A DNA stretch of 7,474 nucleotides. Source: Sutterella parvirubra YIT 11816 (GTDB lineage: Bacteria; Pseudomonadota; Gammaproteobacteria; Burkholderiales; Burkholderiaceae_F). The DNA lies in NCBI RefSeq assembly GCF_000250875.1, contig NZ_JH604964.1, forward strand, positions 7,528 to 15,001. Reading direction: 5' to 3'. The notes below the pieces were generated by a model, which had not been told where the DNA came from, searched no databases, and saw only the letters and a program-made list of their open reading frames with translations. The position numbers and the translations under genes are program-made. Each line of letters begins with the position of its first letter. Position 1 is the first letter of the stretch. Positions 1 to 6,256 of this stretch are shown in pieces.

Positions 1-1410
1 GCCCCTTGGGCTCAGGCCGCGGACGCGGCCTCCCAGTCCGGCGGCGAACCCCTCTGGGACGTGATCGTCGTCGGGGCCGGGGGCGCGGGGCTCGCGGCCG
101 CGGTGGGCGCGAAGGAGTGGGGCGCTGAGCGCGTGCTCCTTTTGGAGAAGCAGCCCACGGCGGGCGGCCACACGATGGTGGCATCGGGCTCCTTGAACGC
201 GCTCGTCGAAGGCTTCGGCGACTCGGCCGAAAGGTTCTTCGACGACACCTTCGAGGCGGGCGAAGGGAAGGCCGACCCGGAGCTCGTCCAACGCCTGGTG
301 GAAGGGAGCCGTCAGGTGCTCCCGTGGTTCAGGAGTCTGGGGGTGGCGTTTGAAGATGTCCCCTACGAGGCCTACAACGGGAGCTGGCCCCGCGCGTGGC
401 GCTCGGTGGCGTCGCACCCGGGGTTCCGATTCATCTCCGCCCTCATGCGCCGCTTCAAGGCCTTGGGCGGCGAAGTCCGCTACGGCGCGCGCGCCGAGTG
501 GCTTTTGACCGAAGACGACTACGACGATACCCGCATCACGGGCGTGCGCCTTCAGGGCGGAGAAGAGATCCGCGGGCGCGCGGTCGTGCTCGCCACGGGC
601 GGCTGGGGTGCGAACGCGCACCTGCGCCGCCGTTGGCGCCCGCAGCTCACCGACGTCTACCGCACGACCTTCAGTCCGCTTCGCCCCGAAGAGGACCCGG
701 CGACCGGGGACGGCATCCGCATGGCGGAAGCCGTCGGCGCGCGTCTTCGCGACATGGACGCCGTGATGGCGATTCCGTACTGGGGCGGGCGCGTTTTGGA
801 CTATCCGGGGGCGGAAATGTTCCTGGACGACTCGGGCCGCCGGTTCGTCGACGAAACGGCGACCTGGTCCGCGATCTTCGAAAAGCTCATTGAGACCGGA
901 GCGTCGAGCTTCTGGGTCGTCACCGATGAGCGGAGCAGGAAGGGCGAAACCTTCGCGGGGAAGTTCGCGTCGGGCGTCGTGAAAAGCGCGCCGGACCTCG
1001 CGAGCCTCGCGCGCGAGATGGGGGTCGACGTCTCGGTCCTTCGGGAAACCTTCCGGCAGCACAACGCCGCCGCGCTCTCGGGCGAAGACTGGGCGTTCGG
1101 CCGAAAGTGCTTCATGCAGACGATCGAGCAGCCGCCGTTTTACTTCGGGCGCGAGCGCTTCGACATCCACTACTGCTGCGGCGGGATCGCGATCTCGACC
1201 GAAGCCGAGGCGCTCTCGCTCGAAGGACGCGCCATCCCCGGGCTCTACGCCGCAGGGGAAACCGCCGGGGGCGTGCACGGGCGCTTCCGCCTGGGCGGCA
1301 ACGGCCTCACCGACGCCTTCGTCTTCGGGCGGATTGCGGGCGAGAGCGCGGCGTCCTTCGCCGCCCGCACCGTGCGCGAGATGCGCACGCGCCGCCCGAA
1401 GCGGGCGTAA
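1..1410 (+). CDS. FAD-binding flavoprotein of the fumarate reductase/flavocytochrome c family (5' truncated)
   Basis: The reading frame is open from the first base and has no credible start. The first in-frame GTG (61) lies inside the first FAD-binding strand, so the true start is upstream of the window; 469 residues are visible. The dinucleotide-binding motif is DVIVVGAGGAG (residues 20-30), followed by the ribose-binding acid E49 in LLLEK. A second FAD contact, ATGGW, is at 198-202, and the C-terminal substrate/flavin motif RLGGNGLTDAFVFGR starts at R430. This is the FAD_binding_2 fold seen in fumarate, urocanate and related enoate reductases. The residues ahead of the fold (APWAQAADAA...) look like the end of a signal peptide, suggesting export, but the signal itself is not visible. 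Oddities: the position of the catalytic Arg (four after the Glu of FVDE) is W289, and the usual HHTMGG-type motif reads HYCCGG (H390). No CXXCH haem motif is present. Its role is therefore a redox flavoenzyme of unknown substrate, probably not a fumarate reductase. Confidence 0.9.
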   Translation, partial: APWAQAADAASQSGGEPLWDVIVVGAGGAGLAAAVGAKEWGAERVLLLEKQPTAGGHTMVASGSLNALVEGFGDSAERFFDDTFEAGEGKADPELVQRLVEGSRQVLPWFRSLGVAFEDVPYEAYNGSWPRAWRSVASHPGFRFISALMRRFKALGGEVRYGARAEWLLTEDDYDDTRITGVRLQGGEEIRGRAVVLATGGWGANAHLRRRWRPQLTDVYRTTFSPLRPEEDPATGDGIRMAEAVGARLRDMDAVMAIPYWGGRVLDYPGAEMFLDDSGRRFVDETATWSAIFEKLIETGASSFWVVTDERSRKGETFAGKFASGVVKSAPDLASLAREMGVDVSVLRETFRQHNAAALSGEDWAFGRKCFMQTIEQPPFYFGRERFDIHYCCGGIAISTEAEALSLEGRAIPGLYAAGETAGGVHGRFRLGGNGLTDAFVFGRIAGESAASFAARTVREMRTRRPKRA

Positions 1411-1422
1411 GGCCTCCAGTCC

Positions 1423-4110
1423 TCAGCGCCCGTCGGGGAGATCCTCGAAAAGCGAGCCGCAGACCGCAGGGTCCAGTTCGTCTGGAGCGGCTTCCGCCCA
1501 CGCGGCGGGACCGTCCCCGAGATCGGGCTCGCCCGTGAACGCAGCGTCGACTGCCGCGAGCAGGTCGGCCTGGTCGGGAGCGTCCGGCGCGAAGGTCTCT
1601 CCAATGTCCGCTACCGCCGCCTCCGGGGCCGCCGGATGCGGCTGGACCCAAGCGGCCGATCCGGCCGCCCCTGCGGCGCTGAGCGCCGCGCCCTGGGGGT
1701 CCTCTTCACGGAACTTCACCTTCCTGTAGCCGACCTGACGCTTCCGCCACATCGAGAAGAGGACGGGGATCTGCCGGTCGACGAAGTCGACCACCCAGGC
1801 GTCCGTCTTCCCGGGCGCGGGCCGCAGAAGCCTTCCGACGTACTGCTCCAAGAGCCCCTCCCACTTCACGGGGAACGTGAGCAGCAGCGCGTCCAACCGC
1901 GGAAGGTCGAACCCTTCCCCGGCCACCCCGCCCGTGGCGAGGAGGATCAGCGGGGTCTCGGGCGGGAGCGCCTCAATGTCGGCCACCAAGGCCTTCCTCG
2001 CCTTCGCGCCCATCGAGGCTTCGAGAACGAAGAAGTGCGGGGTGAGCGGCGAGAGGCGCTCACGCAGAATGGCGAGGTGTTCGATCCGCTTCGTGAGGAC
2101 GAGCGTGCGGCGGTTGACGGCCAAGAGGTCCTCGGCCCAACGGGTGATGAGGTCGTTTCGCAGGCCGTTCGTCATCAAGGCCCGAACGGCCTCGTCGAAC
2201 GCCTCCCGGCCGCTCTTCGCGCCCGCGAAGTACCCGGAGAAGCACCGGGTCGGGACGACGGTGAGACGCCTATCCCCGATGCTATCGCCCTTGAAGCGGC
2301 CGACGACCGGCCCCAAGAGCATCTTGACGGCGGGCATCTTCGCGTCGCGCCGCTTCGGGGTGGCGGTGAGCCCCACGCGGAAGCGCCCCCGAAAGGCGTT
2401 CAGCGCGTCGATCAGCCCGCCCGCCGCGGCGTGGTGGCATTCGTCCACGATGATCTGCCCGTAGGGGGCGAGAAAGGCCGCGAGCTTCTCGGGCTCCATC
2501 GTCGCGAGCGACCGGTCGATCGCGATGTCGACGCGTTCGGTGAGGCGCTTCCTCTGCGCGCCCAACTGCCCGACCTCCTTCTTCTGGAGCCCCAAAAAGA
2601 CGAGGAGGCGGTTCCGCCACTGGTCGGCCAGGACCTTGGAGGGGACGACGATGAGGGTCGAGACCTTCCGCTTCGCGATCAAGGCGGAAGCGACGACCGT
2701 CTTTCCGAAGCCGGTCGCGGCGACCAGGATCCCTTCGTCGTGCCCGGCGATCGTCTCGACCGCCCGGACCTGCTGGGGCCGCAGCGTCCCGTGGAAGGCG
2801 AGATCCATCTGAGTGCCGGGCGTGCGCTCATCGACGATCCTGTAGGCGATGCGGTGCTCGGTGAAGAGCTCCCGTACCTTGGGGAGAAGCCCACGCGGGA
2901 GCGTGAACCAGCCGCCCCGTTCGTCCGCGAGGATGAAACGCGGGGGCTGCCCGCGGGTGGGCATCATCCGGCGCTTCGCCACCAGGTACTCGGTGTTCCA
3001 GAAGGACCCCATGCGGATCAACGCCGCACGGAGTTCGGGCGTCAAGGCGTCCGACCGGATCCCGATCGCGGCCCCGAGCCGGAGCTCCACCTGCGGCGTC
3101 GCGGCGCGAAGCGGCCGGTCGGGGTAGGCGAAGAAGTCTTCGATGACGAGCGAGAAGGGCGGCTCCTTGGGAGAGACGGCGTCCGCCGTCAATCCGTCGA
3201 CGTCGAGGGGCTTCGCGCCCATCGAGCGTTCGAGCCGGACGAGCGCGTCGGTCACGTCCTCTGCCGAAAGCCGCCGGACGCTCTGGAGGTACGTCCACGG
3301 GGCGGCGAGCGGCTGGAGCTCATCGTCCGTGAAGGTGGACGCGCCGCGAAGCCGGGGCCCACGCTGGAGCGGGAGCGCGATGAGGTTTCCGATCGCCGTG
3401 TCGTTCTTCAGCACGTCCTGCGCGGGAAAGAGCCGGTCGAAGCTCATCAACTTCGGGCTCGACCTCATCGCGACGGCTTTGGCGATCAGCGCGAATCCCA
3501 AGCGCCGCGCCGTCGCCGCGGGGACGGGTTCCGTGAAGAAGAGCCAGAGGTGGGCGCCTTCGCCCGAGCGCGAGATTTCCGGCGCCAACGGAATCCCTTC
3601 AGTCCTCGCCGCCCGGATCACCGCCTTCGCGTCCTCGCGCCAGGTCTTCTCGTCGAAGTCGAAGGCGAGGAACCGGCAGTGCGTGCGGCTCGTCATCGGG
3701 TAGCTCCCCAGCACGAAGTCCGTGCCCTTGACGGTCTCGCCTTTGAGGTGCCTCGCGACGTCGGCCGCGGTCATCGCCCGCCACTCGGGCCGGTAGCCTT
3801 TGAGCACCTCGCCCTCGGGCCCGATCTGCCCCTCGACCCGCACCGCGTGCACGTTCCCGCGGCCCGAAAAGAGCGAGAGAAAGAGCGCGGCCTTTTGACT
3901 GTTGGAGATGTGGGCTTCGGGGTTGAGCGGGGAGGCGCCCGCGGTCGGTGCGGTGGTGGCCTGCGCCGCCCGGCGGCGCAGTTCCGCGAGGTCGTCCCGA
4001 AGGCGCGTGAGCCGGGCTTCGGTTTCCGCAACGGAAACTTCGAGCGCGCGGATTTCTTCCGCCGTCGCGTCGGCAGGGGTGGGGTCGGTCGGTTCGTCGG
4101 CGTCGGTCAT
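1423..4110 (-). CDS. TOTE-type archaeo-eukaryotic primase fused to an SF2 (DEAD/DEAH, XPB-like) helicase
   Basis: The protein has 895 residues. The start is the ATG at 4110, chosen because GAGG lies 7 bases upstream and the family-like sequence begins soon after; the frame stays open further upstream but only through the neighbouring gene. Residues 15-50 form a heptad-like Glu/Arg/Leu-rich coiled coil. Residues 68 to about 275 are the AEP primase: the metal-binding DFD is at 151-153, the GxH-type motif SGEGAH ends at H187, and SFDRLFPAQD (223-232) plus GNLIALPLQ (241-249) are typical of this family. Residues 340-435 resemble the damage-recognition-like segment before XPB-type helicases. The helicase shows Walker A ATGFGKT (465-471), DECH (556-559), GLTATP (580-585), ATGGVAGEGFDLP (725-737) and QYVGRLLR (756-763). 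The last 90 residues are Ala/Pro/Asp-rich and probably disordered; no nuclease is recognised. Family knowledge links this architecture to predicted anti-invader conflict systems. The actual activity (primer synthesis plus DNA unwinding) is inferred. Confidence 0.9.
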   Translation of the reverse strand: MTDADEPTDPTPADATAEEIRALEVSVAETEARLTRLRDDLAELRRRAAQATTAPTAGASPLNPEAHISNSQKAALFLSLFSGRGNVHAVRVEGQIGPEGEVLKGYRPEWRAMTAADVARHLKGETVKGTDFVLGSYPMTSRTHCRFLAFDFDEKTWREDAKAVIRAARTEGIPLAPEISRSGEGAHLWLFFTEPVPAATARRLGFALIAKAVAMRSSPKLMSFDRLFPAQDVLKNDTAIGNLIALPLQRGPRLRGASTFTDDELQPLAAPWTYLQSVRRLSAEDVTDALVRLERSMGAKPLDVDGLTADAVSPKEPPFSLVIEDFFAYPDRPLRAATPQVELRLGAAIGIRSDALTPELRAALIRMGSFWNTEYLVAKRRMMPTRGQPPRFILADERGGWFTLPRGLLPKVRELFTEHRIAYRIVDERTPGTQMDLAFHGTLRPQQVRAVETIAGHDEGILVAATGFGKTVVASALIAKRKVSTLIVVPSKVLADQWRNRLLVFLGLQKKEVGQLGAQRKRLTERVDIAIDRSLATMEPEKLAAFLAPYGQIIVDECHHAAAGGLIDALNAFRGRFRVGLTATPKRRDAKMPAVKMLLGPVVGRFKGDSIGDRRLTVVPTRCFSGYFAGAKSGREAFDEAVRALMTNGLRNDLITRWAEDLLAVNRRTLVLTKRIEHLAILRERLSPLTPHFFVLEASMGAKARKALVADIEALPPETPLILLATGGVAGEGFDLPRLDALLLTFPVKWEGLLEQYVGRLLRPAPGKTDAWVVDFVDRQIPVLFSMWRKRQVGYRKVKFREEDPQGAALSAAGAAGSAAWVQPHPAAPEAAVADIGETFAPDAPDQADLLAAVDAAFTGEPDLGDGPAAWAEAAPDELDPAVCGSLFEDLPDGR

Positions 4111-4193
4111 GGGCGGGCCTCGGGCGTGGTTGGGTCGAAGGCGTGCCCGTGGGAAGAGGCGCGCCGAATCCAAGCATACGCCTACTCGCGGTG

Positions 4194-4209
4194 GGACCTC
4201 GCGGGGTCC
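4194..4209. repeat. Short inverted repeat upstream of the primase-helicase gene
   Basis: GGACC (4194-4198) and GGTCC (4205-4209) are separated by six bases, about 84-99 bases upstream of the primase-helicase ATG. It could be an operator or a leader hairpin, but short GC-rich dyads arise by chance at this composition. No convincing promoter is seen between here and the ATG. The best -10 on the minus strand is TATGCT at about 4174-4179, with no -35 match. Confidence 0.3.
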
Positions 4210-4240
4210 TCTTCGGGTGTCCGATGCGGGCGGGCGTCTC

Positions 4241-4279
4241 CAAAAGAAATCCCGCCCGTGACGGATCACGGACGGGATT
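4241..4279 (-). terminator. Intrinsic terminator downstream of ppsR
   Basis: A 14-bp stem pairs 4266-4279 with 4248-4261 around a 4-base loop (4262-4265). The single non-Watson-Crick position becomes a G-U pair in minus-strand RNA. Read on the minus strand, the stem is followed by a T-rich stretch (TTTCTTTTGG). It starts 31 bases after the ppsR stop, so it ends the ppsR transcript and implies that the primase-helicase gene has its own promoter. The plus-strand side has no T-run, so it is not bidirectional. Confidence 0.85.
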
Positions 4280-4310
4280 CGGAAAACGGAGGTCTCAGAC
4301 CGGGCGCGCC

Positions 4311-5156
4311 TTATTCCACGCGCCGCTTGTCGAGCCCGAGCTCGGAGATGATCGTGGCCGAGATTTCCTCGATCGACTTCGTCGTCGAATTGAGCCAGCG
4401 GACCCCTTCGCGGCGCATAAGGTTTTCGGCCGCTTCGATTTCGCTCGTGCAGTTCGCCATGCTCGCGTACCGGCTCCCGGGGCGACGCTCGTTGCGGATT
4501 TCGGAGAGGCGTTCGGGCTTGATGGAAAGCCCGAAGAGCTTGTGGCGCAGCGGCCGGAGCGCCTCGGGGAGTTCCCCGCGGTCGAAGTCCTCGGGGATGA
4601 GCGGATAGTTCGCGACCTTGATCCCGAACTGCATCGCGAGGAAAAGCGAGGTCGGGGTCTTCCCCGAGCGCGAAACGCCCACGAGGATCACGTCGGCTTC
4701 GTCCAGCCCGCGGTTCGTCTGCCCGTCGTCGTGCTGGAGCGTGTAGTCGATCGCGGCGATGCGGCGGTTGTACTTCTCGTCGTCGCGGATGCGGTGGGTG
4801 GCCCCCACCGAATGCGCGCTCTTCATGCCGAGTTCGGTTTCCAAGGGACCCACGAACTTGCGGAAGAGGTCGATGACGTGGCCGGAGACGTATTCGTTGA
4901 ACGCGCGCATGATCTGCGGGTCGACGAACGTCGTGAAGATGATCGGACGCTGGCCGTCGCGCTTTTCCTCTTCGGCGATCTGCCGGGCGACTTCCTGAAC
5001 CTTGTCCACCGTCGTCACGAAGGGCATGCGGGTCTGGTGGTAGCGCAGATCGGGGAACTGCGCGAGGATCGAGTGGGCAAGCGCCTCGGCGGTGATGGCG
5101 GTGCCGTCGCTCACGATGAAGACGTGACGGGGAGGGTTCGTCGTCTGGTCGGTCAT
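4311..5156 (-). CDS. ppsR: Phosphoenolpyruvate synthase regulatory protein (PSRP, kinase/pyrophosphorylase, DUF299)
   Basis: The protein has 281 residues, the normal length for the family. It is a cytoplasmic bifunctional enzyme: it inactivates PEP synthase by ADP-dependent phosphorylation of an active-site threonine and reactivates it by phosphate-dependent removal, giving pyrophosphate (known for the family). Visible family marks are HVFIVSDGTAITAEAL (11-26), which opens the fold, the IDYTLQHDDG stretch (136-145), the nucleotide-binding P-loop GVSRSGKT (160-167), and the C-terminal STTKSIEEIS (257-266). The ATG at 5156 is preferred over an in-frame TTG at 5219, because the 21-residue extension does not fit the family and would cover the promoter candidate. 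No clear Shine-Dalgarno precedes the ATG. ppsA, often adjacent to this gene, is not in view; the upstream neighbour is a TetR-type regulator. An intrinsic terminator follows the gene. Confidence 0.95.
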   Translation of the reverse strand: MTDQTTNPPRHVFIVSDGTAITAEALAHSILAQFPDLRYHQTRMPFVTTVDKVQEVARQIAEEEKRDGQRPIIFTTFVDPQIMRAFNEYVSGHVIDLFRKFVGPLETELGMKSAHSVGATHRIRDDEKYNRRIAAIDYTLQHDDGQTNRGLDEADVILVGVSRSGKTPTSLFLAMQFGIKVANYPLIPEDFDRGELPEALRPLRHKLFGLSIKPERLSEIRNERRPGSRYASMANCTSEIEAAENLMRREGVRWLNSTTKSIEEISATIISELGLDKRRVE

Positions 5157-5194
5157 GGTGGTGAAGAAGTTGGACCGGTGAAGGTGAAACCCGC

Positions 5195-5200
5195 ATTTTA
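5195..5200 (-). promoter_or_regulatory. Candidate -10 element for ppsR
   Basis: TAAAAT on the minus strand matches the sigma-70 -10 consensus at 5 of 6 positions and would start transcription about 30 bases before the ppsR ATG. No good -35 is found 16-19 bases upstream (the options are CGTTTT or TTCGTT), so this is a weak call resting on position and the local A/T-rich patch. Confidence 0.35.
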
Positions 5201-5244
5201 GCAAGGCGGGCCCCACCAAAACGAAGAATTGATTTGTCCGATGA

Positions 5245-5280
5245 GGGTTCTCTATCGCTCGATCTCGAACGATAGACCCC
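5245..5280. repeat. Near-perfect dyad between the TetR gene and ppsR
   Basis: TCTATCG (5251-5257) and CGATAGA (5270-5276) are perfect inverted copies. Inside them TCGA-TC-TCGA continues the symmetry, so 11 of 13 base pairs of the 26-bp dyad match. GGG (5245-5247) and CCCC (5277-5280) flank it, offset by a 3-base bulge. It lies 6 bases past the stop codon of the TetR-type gene and about 45 bases upstream of the ppsR -10 candidate. It may be the terminator hairpin of the regulator gene, though there is no T-run directly after it on the minus strand, or an operator for ppsR. The sequence does not decide between these. Confidence 0.55.
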
Positions 5281-5285
5281 GCTGC

Positions 5286-6002
5286 TCACTTCTTCGCGGT
5301 CTTGCGCATCCCTTTGCTGTTCCCCGAGCGCACCGCGATGCGGCCCGTGACGGCCGCGCGTTCCTCGTTCGTGAGCACGTCCGTCCCGAAGAGCTGATGG
5401 AAGAAGAGCCCGTCCATGGCGAGCGTCAGGAGGAGCGCCTCCGTCTTGTCGCAGCCCTGCGTCCCCGGCGCGTACGCGGCGTCCGGGGCGTTCTGCGCGC
5501 TCATCGCCTCCAGCCGGTCGAAATAATGCCGGTACCAGGAGCGCACGGGCTCCAGAAACCGCCGGTTTCTGCGGGACGCCATCACCAGGGCGACCAGGGG
5601 CGAGGAACCCTGGTCGATCTCACCCTCCTGGAACTGTTCGTACCACGCGAGGTAGCTCGCCAGAAGCGGGTGCGCCGCGTCGGGCGAGGCCGCTTCGAGC
5701 GAAGTCTGCACGTCGGCGAGGTGGTTGGCGTAGTCGTCGACGAGGGCTTCCAAAAGATGGTCGCGCGAGGGGAAGTGGTAGAGGAACGAGCCCTTGCTCA
5801 TCCCGGCCAACTTGATCACGCGGTCGATCGTGAGCCGGTCCGTGCCTTCCTCCATGATGATCGTGCGCGCGGCGTCAAGGAGCTTCGCGCGCGTGGCGCG
5901 GCCGTCGGCGCGGGTGGGGCGCCGTGCTTCCTTGGCGCCTTCCGCGGTGTTCCCGGCAGCCTGCGCTTCAAGCGCCGCCGCGTCATGGAGTTGCTCGGTC
6001 AT
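5286..6002 (-). CDS. TetR/AcrR-family transcriptional regulator
   Basis: The protein has 238 residues. The ATG at 6002 is preceded by GGAG (6010-6013) at 7 bases, which fixes the start. After a 30-residue Ala-rich, probably flexible N-terminus, residues 34-85 form the typical TetR DNA-binding head: a first helix ending in LLDAARTIIMEEG, then the helix-turn-helix LTIDRVIKLAGMSKGSFLYHF (57-77), with the SKGSFLYHF recognition helix highly typical of the family. Residues 86-225 are helical and should form the dimer and ligand pocket; they are not recognisably tied to a known ligand. The C-terminus is basic (GMRKTAKK). The gene is divergent from an exported flavoprotein reductase, and an inverted repeat sits between them over both -10 regions. 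It is therefore probably an autorepressor that also controls that reductase, with the ligand perhaps being the reductase substrate (inference). Confidence 0.93.
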   Translation of the reverse strand: MTEQLHDAAALEAQAAGNTAEGAKEARRPTRADGRATRAKLLDAARTIIMEEGTDRLTIDRVIKLAGMSKGSFLYHFPSRDHLLEALVDDYANHLADVQTSLEAASPDAAHPLLASYLAWYEQFQEGEIDQGSSPLVALVMASRRNRRFLEPVRSWYRHYFDRLEAMSAQNAPDAAYAPGTQGCDKTEALLLTLAMDGLFFHQLFGTDVLTNEERAAVTGRIAVRSGNSKGMRKTAKK

Positions 6003-6085
6003 GGGTGTGCTCCAAAATTTTGAGGATGGTCGATTGTCTCACGCCGCATTGGGGTTTGTCCGTGTGGACGGATGGTTGGCAAAGA

Positions 6086-6107
6086 TTATACAGTCCGTCC
6101 GGTATAA
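6086..6107. promoter_or_regulatory. Putative TetR-type operator (22-bp inverted repeat)
   Basis: Perfect 6-bp arms, TTATAC (6086-6091) and GTATAA (6102-6107), flank a 10-base centre that keeps partial symmetry (2 of 5 further pairs). Spacing and arm type suit a TetR dimer. It lies between two divergent genes and overlaps the minus-strand -10 (6085-6090) and the plus-strand -10 candidate (6103-6108), so one bound repressor would block both. A second small dyad, GTCC-N4-GGAC (6058-6069), lies to its left; GTCCGT recurs at 6058 and 6093. Confidence 0.6.
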
Positions 6108-6108
6108 A
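6103..6108 (+). promoter_or_regulatory. Candidate -10 element for the right-hand flavoprotein gene
   Basis: TATAAA matches the -10 consensus at 5 of 6 positions. The hexamer 17 bases upstream (CAAAGA, 6080-6085) is a poor -35; TTGGCA (6076-6081) is a better hexamer but 21 bases away. Transcription from here would give a leader of about 140 bases. The call rests mainly on the A/T-rich patch in GC-rich DNA and the overlapping operator candidate. Confidence 0.4.
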
Positions 6109-6151
6109 TTAAGCGTACACGCACCGCACCGTCCGCGCACGCGTTCCGGAG

Positions 6152-6168
6152 GGTTCCTTCGGGAAACC
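6152..6168 (+). other. Leader stem-loop 1 with a UUCG tetraloop
   Basis: GGTTCC (6152-6157) pairs with GGAAACC (6162-6168), with one bulged A, closing a C(UUCG)G tetraloop, an exceptionally stable loop type. It falls in the predicted untranslated leader of the right-hand flavoprotein gene. No T-run follows, so it is not an intrinsic terminator. Function is unknown. Confidence 0.45.
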
Positions 6169-6194
6169 TGACCACCCGGGCCGCGCGCTTTCCC

Positions 6195-6229
6195 CCGAAA
6201 CCGACCGGATTCCCCGGTCCCGGTTCCGG
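6195..6229 (+). other. Leader stem-loop 2 just before the ribosome binding site
   Basis: The outer stem pairs 6195-6203 with 6221-6229 (one A-C mismatch). After a 2-base bulge, ACCGG (6204-6208) pairs with CCGGT (6214-6218) around a 5-base loop. It ends 13 bases before the Shine-Dalgarno of the flavoprotein gene. The arms GGAAACC and CGGTTCC resemble those of stem-loop 1, so alternative pairings between the two are possible. This could affect translation or message stability; no known riboswitch class is recognised. Confidence 0.45.
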
Positions 6230-6242
6230 ACGGTGCGGGGAG

Positions 6243-6248
6243 AAGGAG
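6243..6248 (+). promoter_or_regulatory. Strong ribosome binding site that sets the flavoprotein start
   Basis: AAGGAG lies 8 bases upstream of the ATG at 6257, inside a purine-rich run. It is the best Shine-Dalgarno in the window and, with the signal peptide beginning directly at that ATG, makes the start unambiguous. Confidence 0.9.
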
Positions 6249-6256
6249 AACCAAAC

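Larger units (their letters stand above)
6085..6112 (-). promoter_or_regulatory. Candidate promoter of the TetR-type gene
   Basis: The minus strand carries a perfect -10 hexamer TATAAT (6085-6090). Sixteen bases upstream is TTAATT (6107-6112), only 3 of 6 to the -35 consensus. Transcription would begin about 75 bases ahead of the TetR-type ATG. The hexamer overlaps the left arm of the inverted repeat at 6086-6107, as expected for autorepression. The leader also contains the 10-bp palindrome CAAAATTTTG (6013-6022) beside the ribosome binding site. Confidence 0.55.

Noticed and set aside
1402..1432. Possible hairpin CGGGCG/CGCCCG spanning both convergent stop codons as a shared terminator
   Set aside because: Only 6 bp of stem with a 19-base loop and no T-run on either side; such matches are common at this composition.
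4174..4179. TATGCT as a -10 element for the primase-helicase gene
   Set aside because: Only 4 of 6 matches and no -35 hexamer at a suitable distance. A promoter must exist in this gap, but it cannot be placed with confidence.
1636..4608. A very long open frame (about 990 codons) on the plus strand opposite the primase-helicase and ppsR
   Set aside because: Its translation is rich in Arg, Gly, Pro, Asp and Glu, has no domain motifs, and crosses two real genes and their terminator. Long antisense frames are expected in DNA this rich in G+C with strong third-position bias.
4143..5201. A 352-codon plus-strand frame opposite ppsR
   Set aside because: It is an antisense shadow of ppsR, which is unmistakable from its P-loop and HDDG motifs.
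5157..5219. A 21-residue N-terminal extension of PSRP starting at a TTG codon
   Set aside because: It does not resemble the family N-terminus, would cover the likely -10 element, and uses a rare start codon with no ribosome binding site.
4111..5289. Upstream continuation of the primase-helicase frame, which would give a 1288-residue protein
   Set aside because: The extension overlaps the whole of ppsR in another frame and the intrinsic terminator, and is low-complexity His/Arg/Pro-rich. The ATG at 4110 has a ribosome binding site and starts a normal protein.
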